Below, piece by piece: positions 36,815 to 45,615 of a stretch of DNA of 64,000 nt. Below the pieces are notes generated by a model. That model ran no database searches and had not been told where the DNA came from. It saw only the letters and a program-made list of their open reading frames with translations. The position numbers and the translations under genes were made by a program. How positions within the stretch are numbered: the first letter of the stretch is position 1; each line of letters opens with the position of its first letter. The DNA comes from Microbacterium sp. C5A9 (GTDB taxonomy: Bacteria; Actinomycetota; Actinomycetes; Actinomycetales; Microbacteriaceae): positions 62,001 through 126,000 of the forward strand of contig NZ_JABXGD010000004.1 in the NCBI RefSeq assembly GCF_022627955.1, read 5' to 3'.

Positions 36815-37183
36815 TCAGACCTCGATCTGCGCGGCGATCGCCTGGAGCTTGTGCCGGGCCAGCGCGAGGTTCGCCGAGGTCTTGGTGAGCACCAGGTAGA
36901 TGAAGAGCCCGTTCGCGTTCTGCGCGTCGAGGACGTTGATCAGGTGGTACTGCGAGGTCAGGGTGATGAGGATGTCGTCGATCTCGTCGGTGACCCCCAG
37001 GTCGCGCATCGTGGCGAGCTTGGCCCGCACGACGTTCGAGTTGCCCGCCGCGGCGATGCCGAGATCGAACGAGGGGTTGCCGCCCTGCGCCAGGGCCATG
37101 CCGCTCGCGTAGTCGACGATGGCTGCGCCGGTGGCGCCCTCGATGGCGAGCAGCTGCTGCAGCGCGTCGTCCAGTGAGCTCAT
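36815..37183 (-). CDS. Roadblock/LC7-like protein
   Basis: Protein of 122 residues with a Roadblock/LC7 fold signature: DDALQQLLAIEGATGAAIVDYASGMALAQ at the start and an alternating strand/helix pattern to the end. Such domains in bacteria often partner small GTPases (MglA-type), but none is in the window. ATG at 37183 has GAGGAG 9 bases upstream. The reading frame remains open upstream with protein-like sequence (DLDRFLQWIQADARAPT), so a longer product starting at GTG 37441 (208 residues) is possible. Confidence 0.75.
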   Translation of the reverse strand: MSSLDDALQQLLAIEGATGAAIVDYASGMALAQGGNPSFDLGIAAAGNSNVVRAKLATMRDLGVTDEIDDILITLTSQYHLINVLDAQNANGLFIYLVLTKTSANLALARHKLQAIAAQIEV

Positions 37184-37519
37184 GTTCGGGTACTCCTCTG
37201 TGGTCAGGATGGTCTCGGAGTGCGCCGACTCGGGCGCGATCGTGGGAGCACGGGCGTCAGCCTGGATCCACTGCAGGAATCGGTCGAGATCCGGCTCGTC
37301 GGCGTCTGCGACCGCGGAGCCGGACGACGGTGCGTCGACATGGCTGCCGGTGCGTCGCCACCACGGGGACCGGGACGAAACGCGCACGGAGACCTCTGGT
37401 GTGTCGGTGATGCGGCCGCAGAGCGCGACCGGGACCGACACTAACCGAAGGTCAGCGGGCAAATCCGGGAGAATACGCGTATATCGATATACGTTGCTCG
37501 GGCCTGCGAGGATGGAGAC
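37184..37519. other. Intergenic region between divergent Roadblock and kinase genes
   Basis: This 336-bp gap may contain an N-terminal extension of the Roadblock gene (open frame up to at least 37441, minus strand). It also has the perfect 16-bp palindrome CGTATATCGATATACG at 37478-37493, in a locally AT-richer segment that probably holds both promoters. Confidence 0.5.
37478..37493. promoter_or_regulatory. Perfect 16-bp palindrome CGTATATCGATATACG
   Basis: A perfect palindrome 27 bp upstream of the GTG at 37520 and in the shared promoter region of two divergent genes. It looks like a regulator-binding site; no dedicated regulator gene adjoins it. Confidence 0.55.
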
Positions 37520-38260
37520 GTGAACCTCCCGCTCGCATCCGTTCCTCCCGCGTCCACCGAGGTGCCGGACGTGGTCCGACGACTGGCCGCAGGGGCCGCG
37601 CTCGAACCGGTCTGGCTGAACGGCATCGGCGGACTCACCTTCCGCACCGATGACGGCCGCTACATCAAATGGGGACCGCACGACGTGGAGGCGACCATGC
37701 GCGACGAGGCCGAACGGATGCGGTGGGCTCGCCACTGGATCCCGGCGCCCGAGGTCCTCGACCAGGGCGCGGACGCGGATCACGAGTGGCTCGTCACCGC
37801 GGCGCTCCCCGGCCACAGCGCCGTCGACGCCCGGTGGCGCGACACCCCGGAGGTGGCGGTCCGCGCGGTCGGCACCGCTCTGCGCGCGATGCACGAAGCC
37901 CTGCCGGTCGACGAGTGCCCGTGGACCTGGGACCCCGCATCGCGGATCGCGAATGCCCGGGAGCGGGGCGTCACCGTGCCCGCCGATCTGCACACGCCTC
38001 CGCCGACCGACAGGCTCGTGGTCTGCCACGGCGACGCCTGCATGCCGAACACCCTGCTCGACGACGAGGGCCGTCCTCTCGCCCACGTCGATCTCGCCGT
38101 GCTCGGCGTCGCCGACCGGTGGGCCGACATCGCCGTGGCCTCGATGAGCACCGGGTGGAACTTCGGCCCCGGGTGGGACGACGTGCTCATCGAGGCGTAC
38201 GGGGTCGCTCCCGATCGGGAGCGGCTCAAGTACTATCGCCGGCTCTGGAACGAGACCTGA
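37520..38260 (+). CDS. Aminoglycoside phosphotransferase (APH(3')-like) family protein
   Basis: Kinase-fold protein of 246 residues, a little shorter than classical APH(3') enzymes. ATP-binding Lys50 (RYIKWG), the catalytic loop HGDACMPN (His170, Asp172, Asn177) and the metal-binding Asp191 (HVDLAVLGVADRWADIAVA) are in place. The C-terminal YGVAPDRERLKYYRRLW matches the APH(3') end. The GTG start at 37520 has GGAG a few bases upstream. It may phosphorylate an aminoglycoside or another hydroxylated small molecule; resistance cannot be claimed without assay. Confidence 0.83.
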   Translation: MNLPLASVPPASTEVPDVVRRLAAGAALEPVWLNGIGGLTFRTDDGRYIKWGPHDVEATMRDEAERMRWARHWIPAPEVLDQGADADHEWLVTAALPGHSAVDARWRDTPEVAVRAVGTALRAMHEALPVDECPWTWDPASRIANARERGVTVPADLHTPPPTDRLVVCHGDACMPNTLLDDEGRPLAHVDLAVLGVADRWADIAVASMSTGWNFGPGWDDVLIEAYGVAPDRERLKYYRRLWNET

Positions 38261-38297
38261 TCGGGCGGATCCACCCGCCCGCCGACGACGACGTCCG

Positions 38298-39590
38298 CTA
38301 GGCGCCCGCCGCCGACTCGTCGGGCTCCTCGTGGATCGTCACGCGGATCTCGGCGATCCGACGGCGATCGACGGCGGTCACGCGGATCGTCGCACCGGGC
38401 ACCTCGACCGAGTCTCCGACCACCGCGAGGCGTCCGAGCATCTCGGTGACGAAGCCGGCGACCGTGTCCGAGGCCCCACGAGGCAGGGCGATGCCGGTGA
38501 TCTCGGCGAAGTCCTGCAGGTTGAGGCGACCGTCGAGAGCGCCACCGGCCGCCGGCATCCGCTCCTCCGTGTCGTACTCGTCGAAGATCTCGCCGACGAC
38601 CTCCTCGACGAGGTCTTCGAGGGTCACGATGCCGTCGGTGCCGCCGTACTCGTCGACGACCACGGCGATCTGATGCCCGGCGGCCCGCATGCGGGTCAGC
38701 GTCGGCAGCACGCCGGCGGTCGACGGCACGTACTCGACCGGTCGCATGAGGCCGAGCACCGAGCGCATCGGGTCCTCTGCGGCGGCCTCGAAGAGATCGC
38801 GCACGTGCACGAAGCCGACGATGTCGTCGAGCGAGGCGTCGATCACGGGATACCGCGAGAACGGCAGCTCCCGCACCTGGGTGATCGCGTCGGCGAGCGA
38901 CGAGGCGCCGTCGAGTGCGACGACCTCGGGGCGGGGCCGCATGACCTCGCTGACCTGACGACCGCGCAGCGACAGCACGTCGTCGAGGATGCGGCGCTCG
39001 TCGTCGGGCAGGCTCTGGTGCGTCGCGACGATGTCACGCAGCTCCTCCTCGCTGAGCTCGTCCGCCGCCTTGTGCGGATCGCCGCCCAGCAGGCGCACCA
39101 TGGCGTTCGTCGAGACCGAGAGCAGCCAGATCACCGGACGCATGACCGTGGCGAAGCCGTCGAGCACCGGCGCGACCGCATAGGCGAACTGCGCGTTGCG
39201 CTGGATGGCGAGACGCTTGGGCACGAGCTCGCCGAGCACGAGCGACAGGTAGGCGATCACCAGCGTCAGCAGCACGGTCGCGAGGGTCATGGACAGCGCG
39301 GGCGCCATGCCGAAGCTCTCGAGCAGCGGAGCGACCGACGGGGCGATCGACGTGGCGCCGTATGCGGCCGAGGCGAAACCCGCCACGGTCACACCGATCT
39401 GCACGGCCGAGAGGAAGGTGTTGGGATTGCGCGCGAGTCCGGCCACCTTCTCGCCGCGCCTGCCTCGGGCCGCGATCGCATTGATCTGGCTCTCGCGCAG
39501 CGTGACGAGGGCCATCTCCGTGGCGGCGAACACGCCGCCGACGAGGACGAAGACGAACACCAGGGCGATGTTCAGTGCGAGATCCCCCAT
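38298..39590 (-). CDS. CNNM/CorC-type (DUF21-CBS) transport protein
   Basis: Membrane protein of 430 residues of the hemolysin C/CorB family. The N-terminal DUF21 domain (about 1-200) has four membrane segments and FAATEMALV; a CBS pair follows (about 215-335, including RYPVIDASLDDIVGFVHVRDL and DEYGGTDGIVTLEDLVEE), then a CorC_HlyC domain to the end. Members are implicated in Mg2+ or Co2+ export. It precedes terC in the same direction with 94 bp between, so both may serve divalent metal homeostasis. Confidence 0.9.
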   Translation of the reverse strand: MGDLALNIALVFVFVLVGGVFAATEMALVTLRESQINAIAARGRRGEKVAGLARNPNTFLSAVQIGVTVAGFASAAYGATSIAPSVAPLLESFGMAPALSMTLATVLLTLVIAYLSLVLGELVPKRLAIQRNAQFAYAVAPVLDGFATVMRPVIWLLSVSTNAMVRLLGGDPHKAADELSEEELRDIVATHQSLPDDERRILDDVLSLRGRQVSEVMRPRPEVVALDGASSLADAITQVRELPFSRYPVIDASLDDIVGFVHVRDLFEAAAEDPMRSVLGLMRPVEYVPSTAGVLPTLTRMRAAGHQIAVVVDEYGGTDGIVTLEDLVEEVVGEIFDEYDTEERMPAAGGALDGRLNLQDFAEITGIALPRGASDTVAGFVTEMLGRLAVVGDSVEVPGATIRVTAVDRRRIAEIRVTIHEEPDESAAGA

Positions 39591-39684
39591 CAGCGGGTCA
39601 CCTCGCGAGGTGCAGGGGCGCCCGAGGTCATTCGGGCGCCGGGTCTGTCAGGGTCTGCGGACGCGTCGGATCGGCGCGAGGTGT

Positions 39685-40722
39685 TCACGAGTGTTCCTTT
39701 TCGGTGTCGGTGGTGAGCGGTGCAGAGGTGGAGGAGGGGTCTTCGAGCGCGTCGCGCCGGTCGTCGCGGCGCGTCTTCATGAGGCTCGCGACGGTGGCGA
39801 CGGCGATCGTGGCGCCGATGAACACGAGCGAGAACCAGATCGGGATCTCGGGAGCCCAGAGCATCGGCTCACCGCCGTTGATGAAGGGGAGCTCGTTGAC
39901 GTGCATCGCGTGGAGCACGAGCTTGACGCCGATGAAGGCGAGGATGACCGCGAGGCCCTGCGCGAGGTACACGAGGCGCTGCAGCAGACCGCCGATGAGG
40001 AAGTACAGCTGGCGCAGGCCCATCAGCGCGAAGGCGTTGGCGGTGAAGACGATGTACGCCTCTTCGGTCAGACCGTAGATCGCGGGGATCGAGTCGACCG
40101 CGAAGATCAGGTCGACGAAGCCGATCGCGATGATCACGAGGAACATCGGGGTGAAGAAGCGCTTGCCGTCACGCTGCACCGTGAGGCGGTCGCCGTTGTA
40201 CTCGTCGCTCACCGGAAGGATGCGGCGTACGAAGCGCATGAACCGACCGTTCGCCGGGTTGTGGTCACCCTGCGCGAACGCCTGACGGTAGGCGAGGAAC
40301 AGCAGCAGGGCGCCGAACAGGTAGAAGATCCAGGAGAAGTTCTCGATCAGCGTCGCGCCCAGGGCGATGAAGCCACCGCGCATGATCAGTGCGATCACGA
40401 TGCCGATCATCAGCACCTTCTGCTGATACATCCGGGGCACCGCGAACCCGGTCATCACGATCAGGAAGACGAAGAGGTTGTCGATCGACAACGCCTTCTC
40501 GGTGAGGTAGCCGGCGAAGTACTCGCCGCCGTATGTCCAGCCCGAGACGGTGCCGATGCCGACGCCGAACAGCAGCGCGAGACCGATGTAGAACGCCGAC
40601 CACCGTGCGGACTCGCCGATGGTGGGCTCATGCGGCTTGCGGACGTGCGCGAAGAACTCGTACACGAAGAAGGCGATCGTGACGGCGATCGTGATGATCC
40701 ACACGAGGGGCGTGATGTTCAA
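39685..40722 (-). CDS. TerC-family membrane protein, putative Mn2+ exporter
   Basis: Integral membrane protein of 345 residues with about nine transmembrane helices and the TerC acidic motifs SIDNLFVFLIVM and FAVDSIPAIYGLT. Members such as Alx and MeeF/MeeY act in Mn2+ export. The start is taken as TTG at 40722 (NITPLVWIITIAVT) because GGAG lies 6 bases before it and the family begins there. An in-frame ATG at 40776 would lie inside the regulatory leader. The tail is charged and disordered. The leader carries a putative manganese riboswitch. Confidence 0.87.
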   Translation of the reverse strand: MNITPLVWIITIAVTIAFFVYEFFAHVRKPHEPTIGESARWSAFYIGLALLFGVGIGTVSGWTYGGEYFAGYLTEKALSIDNLFVFLIVMTGFAVPRMYQQKVLMIGIVIALIMRGGFIALGATLIENFSWIFYLFGALLLFLAYRQAFAQGDHNPANGRFMRFVRRILPVSDEYNGDRLTVQRDGKRFFTPMFLVIIAIGFVDLIFAVDSIPAIYGLTEEAYIVFTANAFALMGLRQLYFLIGGLLQRLVYLAQGLAVILAFIGVKLVLHAMHVNELPFINGGEPMLWAPEIPIWFSLVFIGATIAVATVASLMKTRRDDRRDALEDPSSTSAPLTTDTEKEHS

Positions 40723-40799
40723 GGAGGTCTCCAGAAGACGTAGGCGTGACGATGTCGACGCCAAGGTCTTCTCCATCCTCGAGATCGAGGACCGGGGAC

Positions 40800-40868
40800 C
40801 CGGGATGCAGGGACATCCGTAATGACGAGCCGCCCGTGGTGGAGTACTCCCCTTGGGTTCACTCGATG
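40800..40868 (-). promoter_or_regulatory. Putative yybP-ykoY manganese riboswitch upstream of terC
   Basis: On the minus strand the leader contains AAGGGGAGTAC (near 40843-40853) followed by CGTCATTACGG (near 40817-40827). These resemble the conserved segments of the yybP-ykoY Mn2+-sensing aptamer as I recall it, and TerC genes are its classic targets. Downstream toward the gene, a 7-bp stem (TCCTCGA/TCGAGGA, 40776-40791) could be part of the expression platform. Bounds are approximate and the fold was not computed. Confidence 0.62.
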
Positions 40869-40925
40869 CTAGCGAATACATCGGCATCTCAGCTAGGAGA
40901 AAGCTGAGTATGACCTGACGGTGGG

Positions 40926-41723
40926 TCAGGCCGTCGGACCGAGGATGAAGTTCCACGCGCCGGTCAGCACCGCGACGGCGATCGCGATCACCGGGATAAT
41001 CGCCGCGACGATCACGAGCAGCGTGTCGCGGCGATCCCACGTCGACTCGCGCGCCCACGACCGCGGACCCGTTCCGCCGAAGCCGCGCGCCTCCATGGCC
41101 GTCGCGAGAGAGGAACCGCGTCGGATCGCCAGTACGAACAGCGCGAACGCCATGCCCAGTGCGCGGCGCACGCGCCCCTGGTCGGCCACGCCGCGGGCTC
41201 TGCGAGCCAGCGCGAGCGCACGCCAGTCCTCGGTGAGCAGCCCCAGCATCCGCATCCCCGCGAGCGCACCCACCACGAATCGCGCCGGCAGCCTCACCCG
41301 CTGCGCCAGACCGTCGGCGAGATCCGTGGGGTCGACCGTGACGAAGAGCACCACCGCCGGCAGGCCGATCGCCAGCACGCGCACGGCTGTCGCCGCGGCG
41401 AGCGCGAGCGAGCCGTCGCTGATGCGGATGACGAACCACTCGAGATGGATCGTCCCGCTCGTCGCCCCGTAGAGGGCGATCGTGACGGCGCCGAGGGGAG
41501 CCGCGATCCACAGCACCGCGGTACGGGTCCAGAACTCCCTCGCCCCGAGTCCCGCGAGCAGCAGCAGCGGGATCTCGAGGAGCAGGGCGACGGATGCCGA
41601 GACGACGTCGATCGAGAGCACCAGCGGAAGGGCGATGAGCAGTGCCGCCGCGAGCTTCGCGAGCGCCGCGCGCCCCGCGATCGGCCCCGGACGGTCTGGG
41701 CGGGCGGTGAGCGGATCGATCAT
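40926..41723 (-). CDS. ykoC: Energy-coupling factor transmembrane protein (thiamine precursor uptake)
   Basis: EcfT-type membrane component of 265 residues with four to six transmembrane helices. The C-terminal coupling region has ALARRARG and MEARGFGGTG, the two short Ala-Arg-Gly motifs that bind the ATPase dimer. It overlaps the ATPase stop by 4 bases (ATGA). It is the last gene of ykoE-ykoD-ykoC, an importer for hydroxymethylpyrimidine or thiamine, assigned from context and the TPP riboswitch. Confidence 0.88.
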   Translation of the reverse strand: MIDPLTARPDRPGPIAGRAALAKLAAALLIALPLVLSIDVVSASVALLLEIPLLLLAGLGAREFWTRTAVLWIAAPLGAVTIALYGATSGTIHLEWFVIRISDGSLALAAATAVRVLAIGLPAVVLFVTVDPTDLADGLAQRVRLPARFVVGALAGMRMLGLLTEDWRALALARRARGVADQGRVRRALGMAFALFVLAIRRGSSLATAMEARGFGGTGPRSWARESTWDRRDTLLVIVAAIIPVIAIAVAVLTGAWNFILGPTA

Positions 41724-43180
41724 CGGCCGACCACCACTCGTCGCGCGTGCAGTGCGTCGAGCACGGCCTCGTCGTGGCTGATCGCGACGACGGCCGTCCC
41801 CTCGTCGCGCAGCCGGGCGATGAGGCCGACGAGCTCGGCCCAGGTCGTGGCATCCTGCCCGAATGTGGGCTCGTCGAGCACCAGCATCCGGGGACGCGTG
41901 GCGAGTGCCGCGGCGACCGTGAGCCGCCGTTTCTCGCCGCCGGAGAGCGTGTAGGGGTTCGCGTCTGCGAGAGACGCGAGTCGCAGGCGCGCGAGGAGCT
42001 CGTCGGTGCGCGTGGCGATCTCGCCGTCGGAGAGCCGCAGAGCGCGCGGACCGACCGACAGCTCGTCTCGCACGGTCGTGGCGAGCAGCTGATGCTCGGG
42101 CGTCTGCAGAACCGTGGCGATGCGGGTGAGCAGCGCGCGCGACGACCAGCGGAAGGGATCGGCCTTCTCGTCCGACGCGAGGGCGGGGAGCGCGGTCACC
42201 GAACCGCTCTCGGCGGGGATGAGCCCTGCGAGGGTCAGGCCGAGCGTGGACTTGCCCGCACCGTTGGGGCCGGTGACGCCGACCACCTCGCCCGCACGTA
42301 CGTCGAGGTCGAACGGGCCCGCGACGGCGAGTGCGCGCCGTCGCGCCACCGTCAGCCCGAGAGCCTCGATGAGGGTCTCGCCTGGCCGCTGCGCGGGCGC
42401 GGGCGGCACGGCGGGCGGGTGACCGGGCACCCACACTCCCGATGCCGCGAGCTCGGCGCCGCGCGCGCCGAGGACCTGTTCGGGTGTGCCGTCGGCGAGC
42501 ACGACGGTCCCCGCGGGGTCGGCGCCCAGAACGATGACGCGCGTGACGAGCGGCAGCCAGATGTCGATCCGATGCTCGATCACGACCAGCGTGGCACCGG
42601 TCGCGTCGAGCGCGGCCGAGACGGCATCCCGCACGTCGGCCACGCCCTGGGGGTCGAGGTTGGCCGTCGGCTCGTCGAGAAGGATCGCCCCCGGCCGCAT
42701 CGCGAGCACGCCGGCGAGCGCGAGACGCTGTTTCTGCCCGCCCGACAGCGCCGCGGTCGATCGGTCGAGGGCGACGTCGAGCTCGACGGCATCCAGCGCC
42801 TGCCGAACCCGCGGCCAGATCTCCTCGCGCGGAACGCCGAGGTTCTCGCAGCCGAACGCGACGTCGTCGCCGACCCGCGCGAGGATCGTCTGCGTGTCGG
42901 GATCCTGCAGCACCATGCCGACCCGACCGCGCGCCTCGGTGGGAGCACGCCCGTCGACCCGCAGCGCACCGTGCGTCTCGCCCTCGTCCGCCCCGCCCAG
43001 CACCCCGCCGAAGCCCTGCAGCAGGGTCGACTTGCCCGACCCCGAGGCGCCGAGCAGAAGCACCCGCTCGCCCGGCTCGATGCGCAGATCGACCTCCCGG
43101 ACGGCCCAGCGCAGCCGTGTCGCGTACCGCCACCCCCAGCCGTGGGCTTCGAGGGTGGCGGGCGTCGTGGGCGAGGTCAC
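41720..43180 (-). CDS. ykoD: Fused double-ABC ATPase of the thiamine-precursor ECF transporter
   Basis: ATPase of 486 residues, matching the B. subtilis YkoD length. Domain 1 has GASGSGKST (44-52), LSGGQKQRLAL and ILLDEPTANLDP; domain 2 has GPNGAGKST, LSGGEKRRLTV and LVLDEPTFGQD. Both sites appear catalytically complete. The GTG start overlaps the ykoE stop (GTGA), and its stop overlaps ykoC. It powers the ECF importer. Confidence 0.93.
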   Translation of the reverse strand: MTSPTTPATLEAHGWGWRYATRLRWAVREVDLRIEPGERVLLLGASGSGKSTLLQGFGGVLGGADEGETHGALRVDGRAPTEARGRVGMVLQDPDTQTILARVGDDVAFGCENLGVPREEIWPRVRQALDAVELDVALDRSTAALSGGQKQRLALAGVLAMRPGAILLDEPTANLDPQGVADVRDAVSAALDATGATLVVIEHRIDIWLPLVTRVIVLGADPAGTVVLADGTPEQVLGARGAELAASGVWVPGHPPAVPPAPAQRPGETLIEALGLTVARRRALAVAGPFDLDVRAGEVVGVTGPNGAGKSTLGLTLAGLIPAESGSVTALPALASDEKADPFRWSSRALLTRIATVLQTPEHQLLATTVRDELSVGPRALRLSDGEIATRTDELLARLRLASLADANPYTLSGGEKRRLTVAAALATRPRMLVLDEPTFGQDATTWAELVGLIARLRDEGTAVVAISHDEAVLDALHARRVVVGR

Positions 43181-43839
43181 ACCCGTGCGGTGACCTCGCG
43201 GCCGGCGGCGAACCGGCTGAGGGCTCCCGTCGCCGCGAGACCTCGCGCGATCAGCCAGGCGCCCAGGCCGGCGATCACCGCGCCCGAGACGGTGGTCGAG
43301 ACGATGTACACGGTGGTGAAGAGCGTGTCGGCACCGGCGTACCAGAGGATGCGGTCGTTGATGCCGCACGCCAGACCGGCGCCGGCACCGGCCAGCATCG
43401 CGACGGGCAGACGCCAGACGCCGTAGACGAAGAGGAGGAAGATCAGCTCGGCACCGAGTCCCTGGACGAGTCCCGAGACGATGGTCAGCGGCCCCCAGGC
43501 GTTGCCGACCAGCGCCGAGATGATCGCGGCGACGAGCTCGGTGTAGAGCGCCGCGCCGGGTTTGCGGATGATGAGTCCGCCCAGCACGCCGGCGATGAGC
43601 CACGGGCCGGCGAGCAGACCCTGCACACCGGGCAGGAGAGGGGTGAGGACGGTGCTCGGGATCTCGTAGCCGACGTTCCAGAGCAGGAAGATCACGGCGC
43701 ACGCGACGGCGATGACGCTGGCGACGACGATGTCGACGACACGCCAGCGCCAGAGCTCGGGGCGACCGAGGCCCTTCGCTGCGGATGCTGCCGCTGCGGA
43801 TGCCGATCCGGTGGTGGATCCGGACGTGGATGTGCTCAT
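43177..43839 (-). CDS. ykoE: YkoE-family ECF substrate-specificity component
   Basis: Membrane protein of 220 residues with five to six transmembrane helices; the N-terminal 25 residues are Ser/Ala/Thr-rich. FLLWNVGYEIPSTVL, GPWLIAGVLGGLIIRKPGAALYTE and QGLGAELIF are typical of YkoE, the thiamine/hydroxymethylpyrimidine-binding subunit. The ribosome-binding site GGAGGAG ends 6 bases before the ATG and touches the 3' end of the TPP riboswitch, so thiamine pyrophosphate should block translation. Confidence 0.93.
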   Translation of the reverse strand: MSTSTSGSTTGSASAAAASAAKGLGRPELWRWRVVDIVVASVIAVACAVIFLLWNVGYEIPSTVLTPLLPGVQGLLAGPWLIAGVLGGLIIRKPGAALYTELVAAIISALVGNAWGPLTIVSGLVQGLGAELIFLLFVYGVWRLPVAMLAGAGAGLACGINDRILWYAGADTLFTTVYIVSTTVSGAVIAGLGAWLIARGLAATGALSRFAAGREVTARV

Positions 43840-43848
43840 TGAATGCTC

Positions 43849-43938
43849 CTCCCTGCGCTGGCATGACCCAGATCAGGTTCGACGGTCGAAGCGCGATTCG
43901 CTCCCTCTCAGCCCGGCTCGCCGGACTCCCGTGGTTGT
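43849..43938 (-). promoter_or_regulatory. TPP (THI-box) riboswitch
   Basis: The minus strand shows the defining TPP aptamer elements in order: GGGCTGAGAGGGAGC (43908-43894 region), then ACCGTCGAACCTGATCTGGG and TCATGCCAGCGCAGGGA. The 5' arm ACGGGAGTCCGG closes the structure. The 3' edge joins the ribosome-binding site of ykoE. It makes the ykoEDC importer thiamine-repressed. Confidence 0.96.
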
Positions 43939-44024
43939 TCTCACGATCTTACCCAGTACCGACACTCTCGTCCCCTCCTGTTGCAGCGCCCGGATTCCCG
44001 CCGTGGATTCGGTACCGTGAGGAG

Positions 44025-45524
44025 GTGACCGCTCCAGACGCCACCGAGGCCACTCCCGACGCGCCCGCCGATGACGCTCGTCAGGATGACGACCTCGATG
44101 CGACCTTCGGCGCCGCCTCGAGCTCCGCCGCCGACCCCGAACCGGATGCGCAGTGGGCGGAGGAAGGGCGAGGCGCCACCGCCCTCACCTGGATCGATCC
44201 TGTCGCGATCGGGCAGCAGTCGGCCACGGCGGCCCTCGACGAGGAGTCCGTCGACCGCACCGTCGGCGGCGCTGCTCTTCTCGGTGACGCGCACCTGCGT
44301 CCGCGCATCGCGACGCCGGGGGTGCTCGTTCCCCTGGCTCTCGTCGTCGGACTCGTCGGCGCCTATGCGGGATCGACCATGCTCTGGCCCCTGCACGAGG
44401 TCGCCCCGACCGTGGCGACCGCCGAGTTCTCGGCCGTCGCCGCCGCTCCCGCCGACGTGCTGTGGCCCGCGCAGGGCAGCGCCGCCGTGGGCATCACCGG
44501 CCTCGGCACCACCTCGTCGACCGTCGACCCGGCCGCGATCGCCAGCATCACCAAGGTCGTCTCGAGCCTGATGGTGCTCGACCGCATGCCTCTCGCGGTC
44601 GGCGAGCAGGGCCCGGAGTTCTCGTTCACCCGCGCCGACAACCTCGAGTACTGGCAGTACCGGCGCCTCGACCAGTCGGCGCTCGATGTGCCGGTCGGCG
44701 GCGTGCTGACCGAGTACCAGCTGCTGCAGGGAACGCTGCTCGGCTCGGCGAACAACTACATCGACCGGCTCGCCCAGGAGATCTGGGGCTCGAACGCGGC
44801 GTTCGCCGATGCCGCGGCGACCTGGCTGAGCGATCGCGGGCTCGACGACATCACCATCGTGACCCCCTCGGGCTTCGACGACCGGAACACCGCGACGCCG
44901 CAGTCGCTCGTCGCGCTGGCGGAGATCGCCATGCAGAACCCGGTCTTCGCCGGCATCGTCGCGACGCCGTCGGTCGATCTGCCCGGCGCGGGCACCGTGG
45001 TGAACACGAACGGGATGCTGGCCGACGCCGGCGTCGTCGGAGTCAAGACGGGCACGCTCGGCGACAGCTGGAACCTGCTGACGGCCAAGGACATCACAGT
45101 CGACGACACGACGGTGCACGTCTTCGCGAGCGTGCTCGGACAGATCGACGACGAGCAGCGTCTCGCCGAGACGCGAGCGCTGCTGGCCCAGGTGGAGACC
45201 GCCCTCGACAGCCAGGAGCCGGTTCTCGTGAAGGGCACCGTCGTGGGCACGGTGTCGACCATCTGGGGCACGACCGTCGACATCGTGACGGACGATGACG
45301 CGAATGTCGTGCTGTGGAACGGCGTCGGCGCCGAGGTCACCCCGTCGTTCGAGCTCGGCGACGAGCGGGAGTCGGGCGATCAGGTCGGCACGCTCACCAG
45401 CGTGGGGCCCCTCGACACCACCACGACGCCTCTCGTGCTCGCCGAGGATGTGGACGGCCCCAGCCCCTGGTGGCGCCTGACGCATCCGCTCGAGCTCTTC
45501 GGCCTGTCCGGCGCACAGCGCTGA
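44025..45524 (+). CDS. D-alanyl-D-alanine carboxypeptidase, S11-type, membrane-anchored
   Basis: Penicillin-binding-protein-type enzyme of 499 residues trimming peptidoglycan stem peptides outside the cell. Residues 1-95 are acidic and cytoplasmic; one membrane helix follows at about 99-120. The catalytic domain has SITK (174-177), SAN (241-243) and KTG (341-343), the full S-x-x-K, S-x-N and K-T-G set. The C-terminal domain is beta-rich. The GTG at 44025 directly follows GAGGAG with almost no spacer, so the true start is uncertain. It is divergent from ykoE. Confidence 0.87.
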   Translation: MTAPDATEATPDAPADDARQDDDLDATFGAASSSAADPEPDAQWAEEGRGATALTWIDPVAIGQQSATAALDEESVDRTVGGAALLGDAHLRPRIATPGVLVPLALVVGLVGAYAGSTMLWPLHEVAPTVATAEFSAVAAAPADVLWPAQGSAAVGITGLGTTSSTVDPAAIASITKVVSSLMVLDRMPLAVGEQGPEFSFTRADNLEYWQYRRLDQSALDVPVGGVLTEYQLLQGTLLGSANNYIDRLAQEIWGSNAAFADAAATWLSDRGLDDITIVTPSGFDDRNTATPQSLVALAEIAMQNPVFAGIVATPSVDLPGAGTVVNTNGMLADAGVVGVKTGTLGDSWNLLTAKDITVDDTTVHVFASVLGQIDDEQRLAETRALLAQVETALDSQEPVLVKGTVVGTVSTIWGTTVDIVTDDDANVVLWNGVGAEVTPSFELGDERESGDQVGTLTSVGPLDTTTTPLVLAEDVDGPSPWWRLTHPLELFGLSGAQR

Positions 45525-45550
45525 TCGCGACGCCTCGCCGTCCCGGAAAC

Positions 45551-45590
45551 CGAACGACGCCCATCCCCGTCGAGGGATGGGCGTCGTTCG
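45551..45590. terminator. Bidirectional hairpin terminator
   Basis: CGAACGACGCCCATCCC (45551-45567) pairs with GGGATGGGCGTCGTTCG (45574-45590), a perfect 17-bp stem with a 6-nt loop. It lies between the convergent carboxypeptidase and ABC exporter genes. Confidence 0.83.
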
Positions 45591-45615
45591 TTCTGCGGTT
45601 ACGGCAGGGCTGTCG

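Noticed and set aside
37520..38260. A confirmed aminoglycoside-resistance gene
   Set aside because: The kinase motifs fit the APH fold, but environmental Actinobacteria carry many such kinases with other substrates; resistance is not claimed.
39685..41853. A 722-residue TerC protein with an N-terminal extension through the upstream gene
   Set aside because: The extension is Arg/Gly-rich shadow sequence antisense-frame to ecfT/ykoD coding and includes the riboswitch leader.
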